NCBI GenBank assembly: GCA_023382675.1 | Contig: JAHDWN010000041.1 | Location: forward strand, 1 to 57,372 | Direction: 5' to 3' | DNA from: Anaerolineae bacterium | GTDB taxonomy: Bacteria > Chloroflexota > Anaerolineae > Aggregatilineales > Phototrophicaceae | Length of the DNA stretch: 57,372 nt | Shown: positions 8,303-17,103 of the stretch, piece after piece | Position numbering within the stretch: position 1 is the first letter of the stretch | How the letters are laid out: each line of letters starts with the position of its first letter | Made by a program: the position numbers and the translations under genes | The notes under the pieces: generated by a model | Seen by the model: the letters and a program-made list of their open reading frames with translations, nothing else | Told to the model about the DNA's origin: nothing | Database searches by the model: none

Positions 8303-10303
8303 TTAGCTCCCCAGCCCCATGAACGCCAGCACCAGCCGCGATAGCCAATCACGCTCTGGTTCTTCCATGGTCGGCGGGACGAAATCGGGCGGCGGCGTGA
8401 ATTCGTCCGGCGGCAGCTCGACCATGACCGCGGTAACGGTGTAGCTGCGCTGGATCGTCTGTTCCTGGTTGAAGTCGTCGATGTAGGTGAGGGTGAAGGT
8501 CAGGGTCACGTCACCTTCTTCCTGTGGAACGATTTCTGTCTCCAGGCTCCGATCTTCACCCGGCCGCAATGTGCCGATGAACAACTCGCTCTCGCCGACG
8601 ATCTCGGCATTTTCGGCTGTGATTTCGCCGATGGTCAGCGCCACATCCTGCCGTCCGATGTTGATGATAGTCAGCGCAATGGGCGACGGTTGGCCGACGG
8701 GATAGTCCGGCCCGCCGATCGACGCTTCCAGACTGAGACGCAGACGCGGTGGCCGCAGCACGACCAGGTTCGCGGTCAGGGTTTCTTGCTCCGCGCGCCC
8801 GCTGCCGCCGACATAGCGCAGGTTGATCGGCAGGTCATAGATACCGCTGTTGACCGTGCCGTTGACGATGAAGTTCTGTGTGATCTCGATGCGCCCGTCG
8901 GCTTCGACACTACCGACAAAGCGGGTCGCACCTGCGTCTGTGGCGGCAAAGGTCGTGCTGTTCGCGCCTGCTGTGGGCGTGCTCGGTGCGGTCTGTGTCG
9001 CCGCCTCGCTGGTGGGCAGCGGCTGGGACTGCGCACCGCCGAAGGTAAGTGTCACGTCGTCGGCGGAAGTGTCACCGGCGTTGACGATGACAATCGACAG
9101 GCTGAAGCGGTCGCCGGGTGTGAGCGTCTCCGGGTCGCTGGTGTAGCTTTGCAGCAGGAAGAGCGGTTCTGACGTGCGCTTTTCGCCGACCTCGATGGTC
9201 ACGCCGCTGCTGACCTGCTGCGCTTCGCCCGCCTGGATCAGTGACAGGCTGAGCGTCTGTAACTGCGGCCCCGACTTGGCCGAAGGATTGAGAATCATCG
9301 GCAGTTCGAGTTCGATGGTATCGCCCGCCGCCAGATCGCCGACCGGGAAGGTATCCCCCTGCGGCCCCGGCAGCAGGACGCTGTCCGCTGCCGTATTGAC
9401 CTTAACCAACACCTGCTCGGCGTCCTGATTGCCGCTGTTGTTCAGCTCCAGCGTGACAAGCACCGGTTCACCGGGCAGGGCGGGAACCGGCTCCGCTGAG
9501 TAGCGCGCGACGGTGACTTGCGAGGTGAGCGCAAATTTCTGGACATTGATCGTCAAATTAGAGGCGCGCGTGTAAGTGTTGCCGAGGAAATCGGTGTAGG
9601 TGAAATTGAGCGTCACCGTGTTCGGGCCATCCGTGGCGCTGGACGCCGCCACCAGCGCGACGTTGCTATAGGCAATGCCGCCCGGCCCGATGTTGGGCAG
9701 CAGAATCGTACCCTGGCCGCTGGCGGGTGAGAAACTGCCGCCCGTGGCAACATCGATGGCAATGCCCTGGGCGATGCGGTTGCCCTGGTTGATGATCTCC
9801 AACGAGAGGATAACGGTATCGCCGGGCGCGACGACCTGCGATGAGGCGCTGTAGCTGCGGATGACCAATGTCGGTTCGCCGGGTACAGGTGTTGGCGGCG
9901 GCAGAGTTGCCGTCGGCACGCTGGTCGGCGCGGTCGTAGCCGGTGGCGGTGGCGAGAGCGTCGGCGCCAGGACGGTGAACGTGTTCGGCGAGTTGGCCAC
10001 TCCACCGACAGGATCGGAGACTTCGATGCCATATGTCCCCGGCGGTACGGTGGAGGGTACCTCCGCAATCAGAGCGTTGGCATTGACGAAGGTCGTCGTC
10101 AGCAGGCCGTAGCCCGTCAAACGCACGGCAGTGTTTTCGGTGAAGTTCTCGCCGAAGACCGAAAGCTGAACACTTTGACCGGCCACCGTTTGTACCGGCT
10201 CAGTCTGCGTGACGCGGATGACGACTGGCTCCTGTGCGTGTACGGGCACATAGACCAACGCAGCCAGGAAGAGGACAAGCATAAGCAAAATATATCGTTT
10301 CAT
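8303..10303 (-). CDS. Exported IPT/TIG and CARDB-repeat protein
   Basis: 666-residue secreted protein. A signal peptide (residues 1-24, ending VHA) is followed by an IPT/TIG immunoglobulin-like domain to about residue 110 and a Pro/Thr linker. Then come about four CARDB-like beta-sandwich repeats (near 145-255, 260-370, 380-500, 530-635), with recurring patterns such as PGDTVILSLEIINQGN and LTPGDRFSLSIVIVNAGD. An amphipathic tail with DWLSRLVLAFMGLG ends the protein and may touch the membrane. CARDB domains are typical of surface adhesion proteins. Its gene overlaps the ATPase by ATGA and is followed four bases later by the permease, so the three are one translational unit. It may be the extracellular partner of the transporter, in the place of a MacA-like adaptor. 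That role is inference. Confidence 0.85.
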   Translation of the reverse strand: MKRYILLMLVLFLAALVYVPVHAQEPVVIRVTQTEPVQTVAGQSVQLSVFGENFTENTAVRLTGYGLLTTTFVNANALIAEVPSTVPPGTYGIEVSDPVGGVANSPNTFTVLAPTLSPPPPATTAPTSVPTATLPPPTPVPGEPTLVIRSYSASSQVVAPGDTVILSLEIINQGNRIAQGIAIDVATGGSFSPASGQGTILLPNIGPGGIAYSNVALVAASSATDGPNTVTLNFTYTDFLGNTYTRASNLTINVQKFALTSQVTVARYSAEPVPALPGEPVLVTLELNNSGNQDAEQVLVKVNTAADSVLLPGPQGDTFPVGDLAAGDTIELELPMILNPSAKSGPQLQTLSLSLIQAGEAQQVSSGVTIEVGEKRTSEPLFLLQSYTSDPETLTPGDRFSLSIVIVNAGDTSADDVTLTFGGAQSQPLPTSEAATQTAPSTPTAGANSTTFAATDAGATRFVGSVEADGRIEITQNFIVNGTVNSGIYDLPINLRYVGGSGRAEQETLTANLVVLRPPRLRLSLEASIGGPDYPVGQPSPIALTIINIGRQDVALTIGEITAENAEIVGESELFIGTLRPGEDRSLETEIVPQEEGDVTLTFTLTYIDDFNQEQTIQRSYTVTAVMVELPPDEFTPPPDFVPPTMEEPERDWLSRLVLAFMGLGS

Positions 10304-11025
10304 GGAATTGCCGCCGGGAGTTGTTTTATGTCTTCGATGATGCTGCCATCTTGCAGGCTGATAACGCGGTCAGCGCGGCTGGCGATATGCGAATCATGCG
10401 TGACGACAACCACTGTCTTGCCGAGCTTGCGCGCCATGCGTTCCAACATCTGTAGCACGTGTGCGCCTGTCTGGCTGTCGAGCGCGCCGGTCGGCTCATC
10501 CGCCATGATCAAGGGCGGATCGTTGAAGAGCGCCCGGGCGATGGCGACGCGCTGCTGTTGCCCGCCGGAAAGCTGCGTCGGCTTGTGATCGATCCAGTGC
10601 TCCAGGCCGAGCGCATGCATGAGGCGATAGGCGCGTTCTTCGCGCTCGTCGCGGGTCATACCTGAGAACAGGCCGGGCAGCGCCACGTTTTCCAGCGCCG
10701 CCATGGTCGGGATGAGATGGAACGCCTGGAAGATAAAGCCAATGGTTTCGCGCCGGAATTCGGCCAGGTCTTCCGCGCTGAGCGCGTTGATGTGCTGGCG
10801 GTTGACGACGATGTCGCCGGAAGTCGGATGATCCAGCCCGCCGAGCAGATAGAGCAAGGTGCTTTTGCCGCTGCCGCTGGGGCCCATGATCGCCACGAAC
10901 TGACCGCGCGGGATGGTCATGTTGACGTGCGCGACCGCGTGTACCTGATGCGTGCCGATCCTGTAGATCTTTTCCAGATTATGCGTCTGTACCATCGGGG
11001 CGCGGTCGTTTGTCACGTCGGCCAT
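10300..11025 (-). CDS. MacB/LolD-type ABC transporter ATPase
   Basis: 241-residue ATPase. Walker A GPSGSGKST lies near residues 48-56, the Q loop follows in IGFIFQAFHLIPTM, the signature is LSGGQQQRVAIARAL, Walker B is PLIMADEPTGALD, and the H loop is VVVVTHD. The sequence is typical of the LolD/MacB/FtsE group that powers FtsX-fold permeases, here the product of 7009-8298. It is the second gene of the four-gene operon, three bases after the Yip1-like gene, and overlaps the CARDB gene by four bases. Confidence 0.95.
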   Translation of the reverse strand: MADVTNDRAPMVQTHNLEKIYRIGTHQVHAVAHVNMTIPRGQFVAIMGPSGSGKSTLLYLLGGLDHPTSGDIVVNRQHINALSAEDLAEFRRETIGFIFQAFHLIPTMAALENVALPGLFSGMTRDEREERAYRLMHALGLEHWIDHKPTQLSGGQQQRVAIARALFNDPPLIMADEPTGALDSQTGAHVLQMLERMARKLGKTVVVVTHDSHIASRADRVISLQDGSIIEDIKQLPAAIP

Positions 11026-11028
11026 GGG

Positions 11029-11697
11029 CTACACTCTGTTGGTGACGACGGGCAGCATGACGACGATGATGATCCACATGATAACAACGAGCAGCGCGGC
11101 CCAGGTTCTGCCTTTGAGGGCGTGGCGCGCACCCAGGTAGAGCAGGGCTAGATGCCAGAGCCAGAAGAGCGTCAGATTGCCCGCCAGCGCGCGCAGAATC
11201 TGCTGCAAGAGCATCGGCAGCGTGGCGTAAAAAGGCAGCTCTGTCAGGAAGCCGGATAGCCCCGGTTCGCCAATGACGCCGCCGCCGCTGCGATAGAGCA
11301 TTTGCAACCCGGCCATGAAGCCGAGTGGCAGGCTGGCCCAAACGGCGACACGCCAGTTCAAGCCTAACTGCGGTGATTCACCGTTGAACAGCGAAACTTC
11401 GCTCAGCAGCACAGCCAGGAGAATCCAGCCAAAGACAACCCGCGCGATGGCGACGAGCGCCGCTGCCCAGGTATCGACCGGTGTCGCCGGGGCGGTGGCA
11501 TTCAGCGCCTGGACTTCCGCGAGCGTGATCAGCACCAGGATGACGAGCGCCGCCATCCCCCAAACAGGACTTTGTCGCAGCCCCAGGTAGAAGGTACGGG
11601 GGTGCAACGCCACCTGTCCAACGTCGCTTAAGAAACTGCGGCGGCGGCGGAAAGGCATCTGGATCGTGTTCGGTGTGTTACGGGGTGTTAGCGCCAT
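11029..11697 (-). CDS. Yip1-family membrane protein
   Basis: 222-residue protein with about five membrane helices, resembling the Yip1 family: a cytosolic basic head (FRRRRSFLSDVGQVALHPRTF), then VWGMAALVILVLITLAEV, a helix near TWAAALVAIARVVFGWILL, two helices around PLGFMAGLQMLY and the LTLFWLWHLALLYLGAR segment, and a final helix. Bacterial Yip1 proteins have no agreed function; several sit beside ABC exporters. The ATG at 11697 is preferred to TTG at 11721 because the promoter would start RNA almost at 11721. First gene of the transporter operon. Confidence 0.7.
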   Translation of the reverse strand: MALTPRNTPNTIQMPFRRRRSFLSDVGQVALHPRTFYLGLRQSPVWGMAALVILVLITLAEVQALNATAPATPVDTWAAALVAIARVVFGWILLAVLLSEVSLFNGESPQLGLNWRVAVWASLPLGFMAGLQMLYRSGGGVIGEPGLSGFLTELPFYATLPMLLQQILRALAGNLTLFWLWHLALLYLGARHALKGRTWAALLVVIMWIIIVVMLPVVTNRV

Positions 11698-11727
11698 GGC
11701 TTCTGCCAATTGATTATCCAACTCAAT

Positions 11728-11756
11728 AGTCTAGCCGTGTCTCTGGCGTGTGACAA
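11728..11756 (-). promoter_or_regulatory. Probable promoter of the MacB-like operon
   Basis: On the minus strand, TTGTCA (11756-11751), a 17-base spacer and TAGACT (11733-11728). Transcription would begin near 11721, 24 bases before the chosen ATG. Confidence 0.45.
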
Positions 11757-12029
11757 GCGAATCTAGCAAACGTACAGACGGCGTAGGTGCTGCGTTGGTT
11801 AACGGGTGGTTTGAAAATGGGTGTATGCTTTGATTAAGAAGTCAGAAGAAGATCGCACGTTAATCTTCGATACGATATTCTTGTGCCAGACTGAGAATGT
11901 GATATACAAGGAGGAAGACAGGCATACACACGAAAATTTCAGTCATTCTAAATCTGGCTTTAACAGAACTGTGCGACACTATAAAGATGAGCCATAGTCC
12001 ATTTTGATTCTTGTGATAGAGGGAACAAT
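11757..12029. other. AT-richer gap between divergent genes
   Basis: Between the MacB-like operon promoter and the small plus-strand gene at 12030. The composition is clearly richer in A and T than the neighbours. It must hold the promoter of the 12030 gene (TATAAA near 11980 is a possible -10), but no good -35 partner is seen. AAGGAGGAAG near 11907-11916 looks like a ribosome site, but no start codon follows at a useful distance. Nothing else is recognised. Confidence 0.35.
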
Positions 12030-12380
12030 ATGCCAACCAACAATTTCCACGTTTCATATCCAGATGTAAATCGTTACTGGTCGCCACTTTGCGAACCTTA
12101 CGCTGGGGGGGACGCCTTGCTGACGGCCATGAGCACTGGCTGGAAGGTCATCGGCGCGGCCCAGGAAGAAGAGTTCTGGCTTGGCGGATTGCGGCTGGTG
12201 GTGGTGCTGCACTTCACCTTGAGTAAGGCAGGACAGACGATGAAGATGCGGGTCCTCAGCAATCCATTCGTGCGCCGGCTCGTCTTCTTCGAAAAGATCG
12301 GCGTCGAGCCTATCAGCGCGCAGGCGCTGCAACAACGCCGGGCGCGGGACGTCGACACCGTCGGCGAACGGGAGGCATAA
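12030..12380 (+). CDS. Small conserved-looking protein of unknown function
   Basis: 116 residues, not recognised. The ATG is preceded by AGAGGGA at 5 bases, which supports it as a real gene. The sequence is balanced and protein-like over about residues 1-95, with aromatic-rich segments such as YPDVNRYWSPLCEPY and FWLGGLRLVVVLHFTL, and ends in a charged tail (QQRRARDVDTVGERE). No signal peptide, membrane helix, metal motif or P-loop is visible. The alternation of hydrophobic and polar residues suggests a small alpha/beta domain. It stands alone between the divergent MacB-like operon and the converging sugar operon. Confidence 0.6.
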   Translation: MPTNNFHVSYPDVNRYWSPLCEPYAGGDALLTAMSTGWKVIGAAQEEEFWLGGLRLVVVLHFTLSKAGQTMKMRVLSNPFVRRLVFFEKIGVEPISAQALQQRRARDVDTVGEREA

Positions 12381-12691
12381 GCACCCATTCATAACGAGAG
12401 GACGTGTACGCTGCACCGCGCCGACGTGGCAGCCGGCGTAGCAGCAATGAGAGAATGGCTTTCATCTGTGTCTTCAAGGCACAGCCGTTCAGGATTCGCC
12501 GTCTACCAACCCACGTGGCGGATTGGCTGTTCGTGATGTGCCAGCCATTGTCGTGACGTTCCGCAGTGGCAACATTGTGCTGTTCACCTTTACACATGCA
12601 ATCCAATGTTCTATATGAATACGCTCCCGGTTGTGCGCATGATCAAGCTCATGCCCCTTCGCCGGATGTATCCACACATGGCTTGCGCCCG
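12381..12691. other. Gap between converging genes, nothing recognised
   Basis: Between the orphan gene ending at 12380 and the RhaM gene ending at 12692. Short open frames occur on both strands, but none has a ribosome site or a protein-like sequence. No clear terminator hairpin with a T tract was found, although both flanking transcription units should end here. Confidence 0.4.
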
Positions 12692-13015
12692 TCAATCGAG
12701 GTGAAAGACTTCCTCTAGTGAGATCAGCATTTGATCAGGATGTGCGCCAGGCGGGATTTCGAAGAACGGTGACATCATCTCCTGCCAGCGGGCATTGACT
12801 TCCGTCTTCGCCATGCCTGCCTGCGCCGCTTCCAATGACTCTGGCGTTTCGAAATAGCCGAACAGCAGCCCATCATCGCGCATGAACAGTGAGTAGTTAT
12901 GCCAGCCGGTCGCCTTGAGCGCTTCCAGCATCTCCGGCCACACCTTGCGATGATGTTCCTTGTACTCGTCGATGACGTTCTGCTTGACCTTCAGGATGAA
13001 TCCGACCCGTTTCAT
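12692..13015 (-). CDS. rhaM: L-rhamnose mutarotase-like protein
   Basis: 107-residue dimeric alpha/beta-barrel mutarotase of the RhaM family, which interconverts sugar anomers so that an isomerase can act (L-rhamnose in the known enzymes). Family features: GFILKVKQNVIDEYKEHHRKVWPEM with the catalytic-region His, a HNYSLFMRDDGLLFGYFE stretch, and ARWQEMMSPFFE near the end. Length matches E. coli RhaM (about 104). Last gene of the sugar operon, eight bases behind the isomerase gene. It is the main hint that the imported sugar is L-rhamnose or a related 6-deoxy or aldohexose sugar, but relatives of RhaM exist for other sugars. Confidence 0.88.
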   Translation of the reverse strand: MKRVGFILKVKQNVIDEYKEHHRKVWPEMLEALKATGWHNYSLFMRDDGLLFGYFETPESLEAAQAGMAKTEVNARWQEMMSPFFEIPPGAHPDQMLISLEEVFHLD

Positions 13016-13023
13016 GATTGCCC

Positions 13024-14478
13024 CTAGCCAATAACCGCGAGTTCAATATTCATGATGCGCGCGAGTTTGAGAATCTGGCTGACCTGATGGCCGATGCCGA
13101 GAGCCACGTGATGCGTCGGCCCTTCTTCGCACCAGCGATCCATAAACGTCGCCGGGTCGAGGCCGAACTTCAGGCGTGAATTGGTGTTACCGATTTGCAG
13201 TGTATCCCCCGGCAGCGACTCGCCTTCCGCCGCCAGCAGCTTGAGCTTGCCTTCCGCCGTCTGTGTGACGCCGAGGATCGTAATTGGGCCGGTCTTGACC
13301 TTGAACTCGACCGAGATGCCGAAGCCGCGCTTGCCGTGATACAAGCCCAACCCGCGCAGTACCGGCTTCTGATCGCTGATTGCGATGTGGCCGGGGCCAT
13401 CGTGCCCCATCAGGATGAAATCGTTGTTGAAGTCCATGGCATAGAATTCGGTGTACGAGCCACCCGCATCAAAGCGATCCATGATCATCATGGCGACACA
13501 GGTCTTGAGATCGCCTTCGCCCGAAGCTGGGATGCCACGCGCTGTCAGCAGCGAATTGCCGACGATCAGCGATGCGCCGAGTTCCTCATTCGGGTTGGCG
13601 TCCAGCCCGCGATAGTAATACGTCAGCCCGTGCAGATCGAAATCGGCGACCAGCTTATCCAGCCCGCAGGCAACGCGCGCCGTCCACTGCATCGAGTCTT
13701 CGGTCACGGGCTTGGAGATTTTGTCTCGACCCGGCTGTGCGATCTCGAAGACCGAGGCGATCTCGTCAATCTTGGCGCTGAGTTCGCCATCCGTGACCGC
13801 CGCCACACGCTTGTGCAGATCGTCCATCTCCAGGACTTCGATGTGTGTGCCTAGCTGCGCGTGATGCATGGTGAAATCGGAGTACATGTCCAACATACCG
13901 GGATACGTGTGGCCCAGGAAGCCGATCCGGCTGTAGTTGACGGCGCGCATGACGCTGGCCGCGCGCACCCAATCGCTGATCTCGCGCCACGCTCGCTCAT
14001 GATACTGGTTGGCATGGCCTTCCACCGGCGAAAGCAGGCCGGAGACGACGTTGAACTGAATGCGGCTGCGCGCGAATGCGTTGGAAATCTCCGGCACGCA
14101 GCAGGCACAGCAGTTCGCCAGCCATTCCGCCGTGTCCGTGTCAAGGTAGTCGAGCGCGGGCACAGGTTGCAGATTGAGCACCAGCACCGGCGCGCGGCGG
14201 CGCTGGACAGCGGGCAGCACCTGCGACGAGGTGGAATACGTGCCGACGTAGCATACGATCAGATCGACGTTCTCGCGCGCGAAAAAATCGCCTGCCGCGC
14301 GCGCGCCCGGCGCATCATCGACCAGCCCTGCCGAAACTACGTCCGCGCCCATCGCCGTGATGCGCTCCTCAACGCGCCGCTGGTAGCCTTCCAGACGTTC
14401 TTTCAAGCCCTCAAACTGAGGCCAATAGGCTGCCAGCCCGATGCCAAAAACACCAACTTTCGCTCTGATGGGGTTCAT
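13024..14478 (-). CDS. L-arabinose/L-fucose isomerase-family sugar isomerase
   Basis: 484-residue cytosolic aldose-ketose isomerase of the AraA-like family. The N-terminal Rossmann-like domain (VGVFGIGLAAYWPQF, NVDLIVCYVGTYSTSS) and central domain precede the catalytic region. Metal-ligand candidates match the AraA pattern: Glu in SGEGDLKT, Glu in GSYTEFYAMDF, His in MGHDGPGH, and His in the C-terminal THHVALGIGH. It is not like RhaA. With RhaM next door the sugar could be L-rhamnose, L-fucose or L-arabinose. No kinase or aldolase is encoded in the operon, so later steps lie elsewhere. Fifth gene of the operon; 28 bases after the second permease, with GGAG ahead of the ATG. Confidence 0.82.
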   Translation of the reverse strand: MNPIRAKVGVFGIGLAAYWPQFEGLKERLEGYQRRVEERITAMGADVVSAGLVDDAPGARAAGDFFARENVDLIVCYVGTYSTSSQVLPAVQRRRAPVLVLNLQPVPALDYLDTDTAEWLANCCACCVPEISNAFARSRIQFNVVSGLLSPVEGHANQYHERAWREISDWVRAASVMRAVNYSRIGFLGHTYPGMLDMYSDFTMHHAQLGTHIEVLEMDDLHKRVAAVTDGELSAKIDEIASVFEIAQPGRDKISKPVTEDSMQWTARVACGLDKLVADFDLHGLTYYYRGLDANPNEELGASLIVGNSLLTARGIPASGEGDLKTCVAMMIMDRFDAGGSYTEFYAMDFNNDFILMGHDGPGHIAISDQKPVLRGLGLYHGKRGFGISVEFKVKTGPITILGVTQTAEGKLKLLAAEGESLPGDTLQIGNTNSRLKFGLDPATFMDRWCEEGPTHHVALGIGHQVSQILKLARIMNIELAVIG

Positions 14479-14506
14479 AAGAAATCTGCTCCTATGTTTT
14501 CATGAA

Positions 14507-15574
14507 TCACTGTGTCGAAGCACGGGCTTGCCGCCGAAATAAGCGCCAGAGTCCCAGGTCGATCTTGCCCTGCCGCACCTGGTCGATGCCGACCGCCAGC
14601 AGCAGCACCAACCCTTGGGCGATGTTTTGCAGTTCGGTCGAGACGCTCTGCAACTTTAGGCCATTCAACAAGCTGCTCAGGATCAGCACGCCCAGCAGCG
14701 TCCCAAACAGATTGCCCTGCCCACCGGCGAGGCTGGTGCCGCCGAGAACGACCGCCGTGATGACCGTCAGCTCGATGTTCGGCGCAGCGCGTGGATCAGC
14801 AGCGTAAAGGCGCGAGGTCAGGAAGACCGCCGCCACCGCCGCGCTCAGGCCGGAAAGCGTATAGGCGATCATGCGGTAGCGCCGGACGGGCAGCCCGGCC
14901 AGGAACGACGCATCCTCGTTGTCGCCGATGACGTACATGGCGCGGCCATACGTCGTGTAGCGCAGTAGGACGATACCGAGGATGAACAGGCCACTCATGA
15001 CCAGGATCGGGTAGGGAATGTCGAACAGCCGCCCTTCCGCAAGCTGCGTGAACGCCGTGTAAGTCGCCTGGTGCTCGCCGGAGAGATCGAAGACGGGGAT
15101 CGTCAGGCCATCGGCAAAGACGAACGCCAGCCCGCGTGTGATCGAGAGCATACCCAGCGTCGTGATCAGCGGATTGATGCCGACGAAGGTCACGAGGAAG
15201 CCGTTGATCAAGCCCACCAGTGCCCCGGCGATCAGCGCGAGCATAACACCCGGCCACAGCCCGATAGTTGACTGCGACGTGCCGATGATCACGCCACACA
15301 TGGCGGCGGTCGAAGCGACCGACAGGTCGAGGCCACGGCTGATCATAAGCATGGTCGTGAAGACGGCGATCATGCCCACCGTCGTGCTGTCCATCAGCAG
15401 GTTGATGATGTTGCGCGGCGAAAGAAACAGGTTGGAGTTGCTCGCCATCACCAGCACGATCAGCGCGAGCATAATTACCAGCGCCAGCACCTCTTGTACT
15501 TCGCTCGCGCGCAGGAAACGTCGCAGCCCGGTCGGCCTGCTGCCAGCGGCGGCGGTCGATTCCATCGTCGTCAT
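14507..15574 (-). CDS. Sugar ABC transporter permease, RbsC/RhaP family (second)
   Basis: 355-residue permease of the ribose/rhamnose/xylose importer family. About ten hydrophobic segments; the family core is visible in GVIIGTSQSTIGLWPGVMLALI, a NPLITTLGMLSITRGLAFV stretch and the C-terminal VLGGTSLAGGQGNLFGTLLGV. It overlaps the ATPase gene by ATGA. It pairs with the other permease (17100-18116); two different permease genes in one operon is the arrangement of the rhamnose importers (RhaP plus RhaQ), whereas ribose importers use a homodimer. Confidence 0.93.
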   Translation of the reverse strand: MTTMESTAAAGSRPTGLRRFLRASEVQEVLALVIMLALIVLVMASNSNLFLSPRNIINLLMDSTTVGMIAVFTTMLMISRGLDLSVASTAAMCGVIIGTSQSTIGLWPGVMLALIAGALVGLINGFLVTFVGINPLITTLGMLSITRGLAFVFADGLTIPVFDLSGEHQATYTAFTQLAEGRLFDIPYPILVMSGLFILGIVLLRYTTYGRAMYVIGDNEDASFLAGLPVRRYRMIAYTLSGLSAAVAAVFLTSRLYAADPRAAPNIELTVITAVVLGGTSLAGGQGNLFGTLLGVLILSSLLNGLKLQSVSTELQNIAQGLVLLLAVGIDQVRQGKIDLGLWRLFRRQARASTQ

Positions 15575-17103
15575 ACTGCTTCTCCTGCCGCGGCGGCCAG
15601 CAATTCGTCTTTCGACACACTTTCACGATGAAACTCTGCCGTGATGCGCCCGCGATAGATCGTCAGGATGCGCGGGCAGACGGACATGATCTCCTGGATG
15701 TCTGACGAGACGATCAGGATTGCCAGCCCACTCTGTGCCAGCGCTTCCAACTGGTCATAAATGTCCGAGCGCGCGCCGACATCGACGCCCCACGTCGGCT
15801 CGTTGAGGATGAGGACGCGTACGTTCGCTTCCAGCCAGCGCGCCAGCACCGTTTTCTGCTGGTTGCCGCCGCTCAAGAACCGGATCGGCACTTCCATATC
15901 CCCGGCCATGCGGATGCCGAGCGAATCGACCCAGTGGCGCGTGTGATCCTTCTCGATCCGCTGCTGGAAAAAGCCCATGCGCGCGAGCCGCTGCCAATTC
16001 GACAACGTGACATTCTTGCGTACACTCTGGCCCATGATCAGGCTTTGCACCTTGCGATCCACCGGCACGAAGCCGATCCCGGCGTTGCGCGCATCTTGCG
16101 GGTGGCGGATGGTGCATTCGCGGCCATCCACCAGAATGCTGCCTGAGTCTGGACGTTCCGCGCCGAAGATGCTGCGCGTTAGCGACAACTGGCCGGAGCC
16201 GATCAGACCAAAGACGCCGACGATTTCACCCGCGTGCACTTTCAAACTCACGTCCTCGTACGCGCCGAGCTTGGTCAGGTTCTGGACTTCGAGCACGACC
16301 TGGGACTCCTGGCCGGTGAGCGCCAGCGTCTTGCGCCGCGCCTCAATCTCGCGCCCGACCATCAGCTCGACGACCGAAGCCAGCTTGACCTCGTCGACAC
16401 GTTTGGTGGCGACGTGCTGCCCATCGCGCAGTATCGTCACCCGATCCGCGATTTCGAAGATTTCATCCAGCCGATGCGAGATGTAGATAATGGCGACGCC
16501 TTGTGCGCACAGATTGCGGATGATGCCAAACAGCATCTCGACTTCCGGTGGCGTCAGGGCCGCGGTCGGCTCATCCATGACGATGATCTGCGCGTCGGCG
16601 GAGAGCGCCTTGACGATCTCGACGATCTGGCGTTCGACCACCGGCAGATCGCGCATGTGTACGTCAGGATCAATCGCCAGGTCGAGCAGCTTGAGCCGTG
16701 ACTGCGCGATCTCTCTTGCCTGTCGCCAGTCGATGATGTATCGGCCAGGAAAGCCACGTCCGCGCGGCAGTTCGCTCAGCAGCAGATTCTCCGTCACCGA
16801 AAGATCCGGCGCGTAGTGCAATTCCTGGTAGATCATGCGGATGCCGTGGGCTTCGGCGTCGCGCGGCTCGTGGAACTGGACGTGCTGGCCGTTGAGATAG
16901 ATCTCGCCGCTGTCCATGGTATAGTCGCCGTTCAGGATTTTGATCAGCGTCGATTTGCCCGCGCCGTTTTCGCCCAACAGCGCCAGCACCTCACCCTTAT
17001 GCAGCGAGACAGACACGTCGTCAAGGACTTTGACGCCGAAGAAGCTCTTGTGAATGTGGCGCATTTCCAGGAGCGGCGCGGCGCTTGTGTTCTCGGCCAT
17101 CAT
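15571..17103 (-). CDS. Sugar ABC transporter ATPase, RbsA/RhaT family
   Basis: 510-residue ATPase with two fused ABC domains. Domain 1 has Walker A GENGAGKST, Walker B VIMDEPTAAL, and a weak signature (LPVVERQIVEI). Domain 2 has a degenerate Walker A (GLIGSGQLS), a clear signature LSGGNQQKTVL and Walker B LILNEPTWGVDVGA. This asymmetry is normal for the family. It overlaps both flanking permease genes by four bases. Two adjacent ATGs (17103 and 17100) can serve as start. It drives import of the sugar caught by the binding protein at 18238-19269. Confidence 0.95.
   Translation of the reverse strand: MMAENTSAAPLLEMRHIHKSFFGVKVLDDVSVSLHKGEVLALLGENGAGKSTLIKILNGDYTMDSGEIYLNGQHVQFHEPRDAEAHGIRMIYQELHYAPDLSVTENLLLSELPRGRGFPGRYIIDWRQAREIAQSRLKLLDLAIDPDVHMRDLPVVERQIVEIVKALSADAQIIVMDEPTAALTPPEVEMLFGIIRNLCAQGVAIIYISHRLDEIFEIADRVTILRDGQHVATKRVDEVKLASVVELMVGREIEARRKTLALTGQESQVVLEVQNLTKLGAYEDVSLKVHAGEIVGVFGLIGSGQLSLTRSIFGAERPDSGSILVDGRECTIRHPQDARNAGIGFVPVDRKVQSLIMGQSVRKNVTLSNWQRLARMGFFQQRIEKDHTRHWVDSLGIRMAGDMEVPIRFLSGGNQQKTVLARWLEANVRVLILNEPTWGVDVGARSDIYDQLEALAQSGLAILIVSSDIQEIMSVCPRILTIYRGRITAEFHRESVSKDELLAAAAGEAV

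Noticed and set aside
11860-12087. A 75-residue minus-strand frame in the AT-rich gap
   Set aside because: It overlaps the start of the better-supported plus-strand gene and has no ribosome site.
12381-12691. Minus-strand open frames in the gap between the orphan gene and rhaM
   Set aside because: No ribosome site and sequence of the Arg/His-rich type seen in out-of-frame translations.
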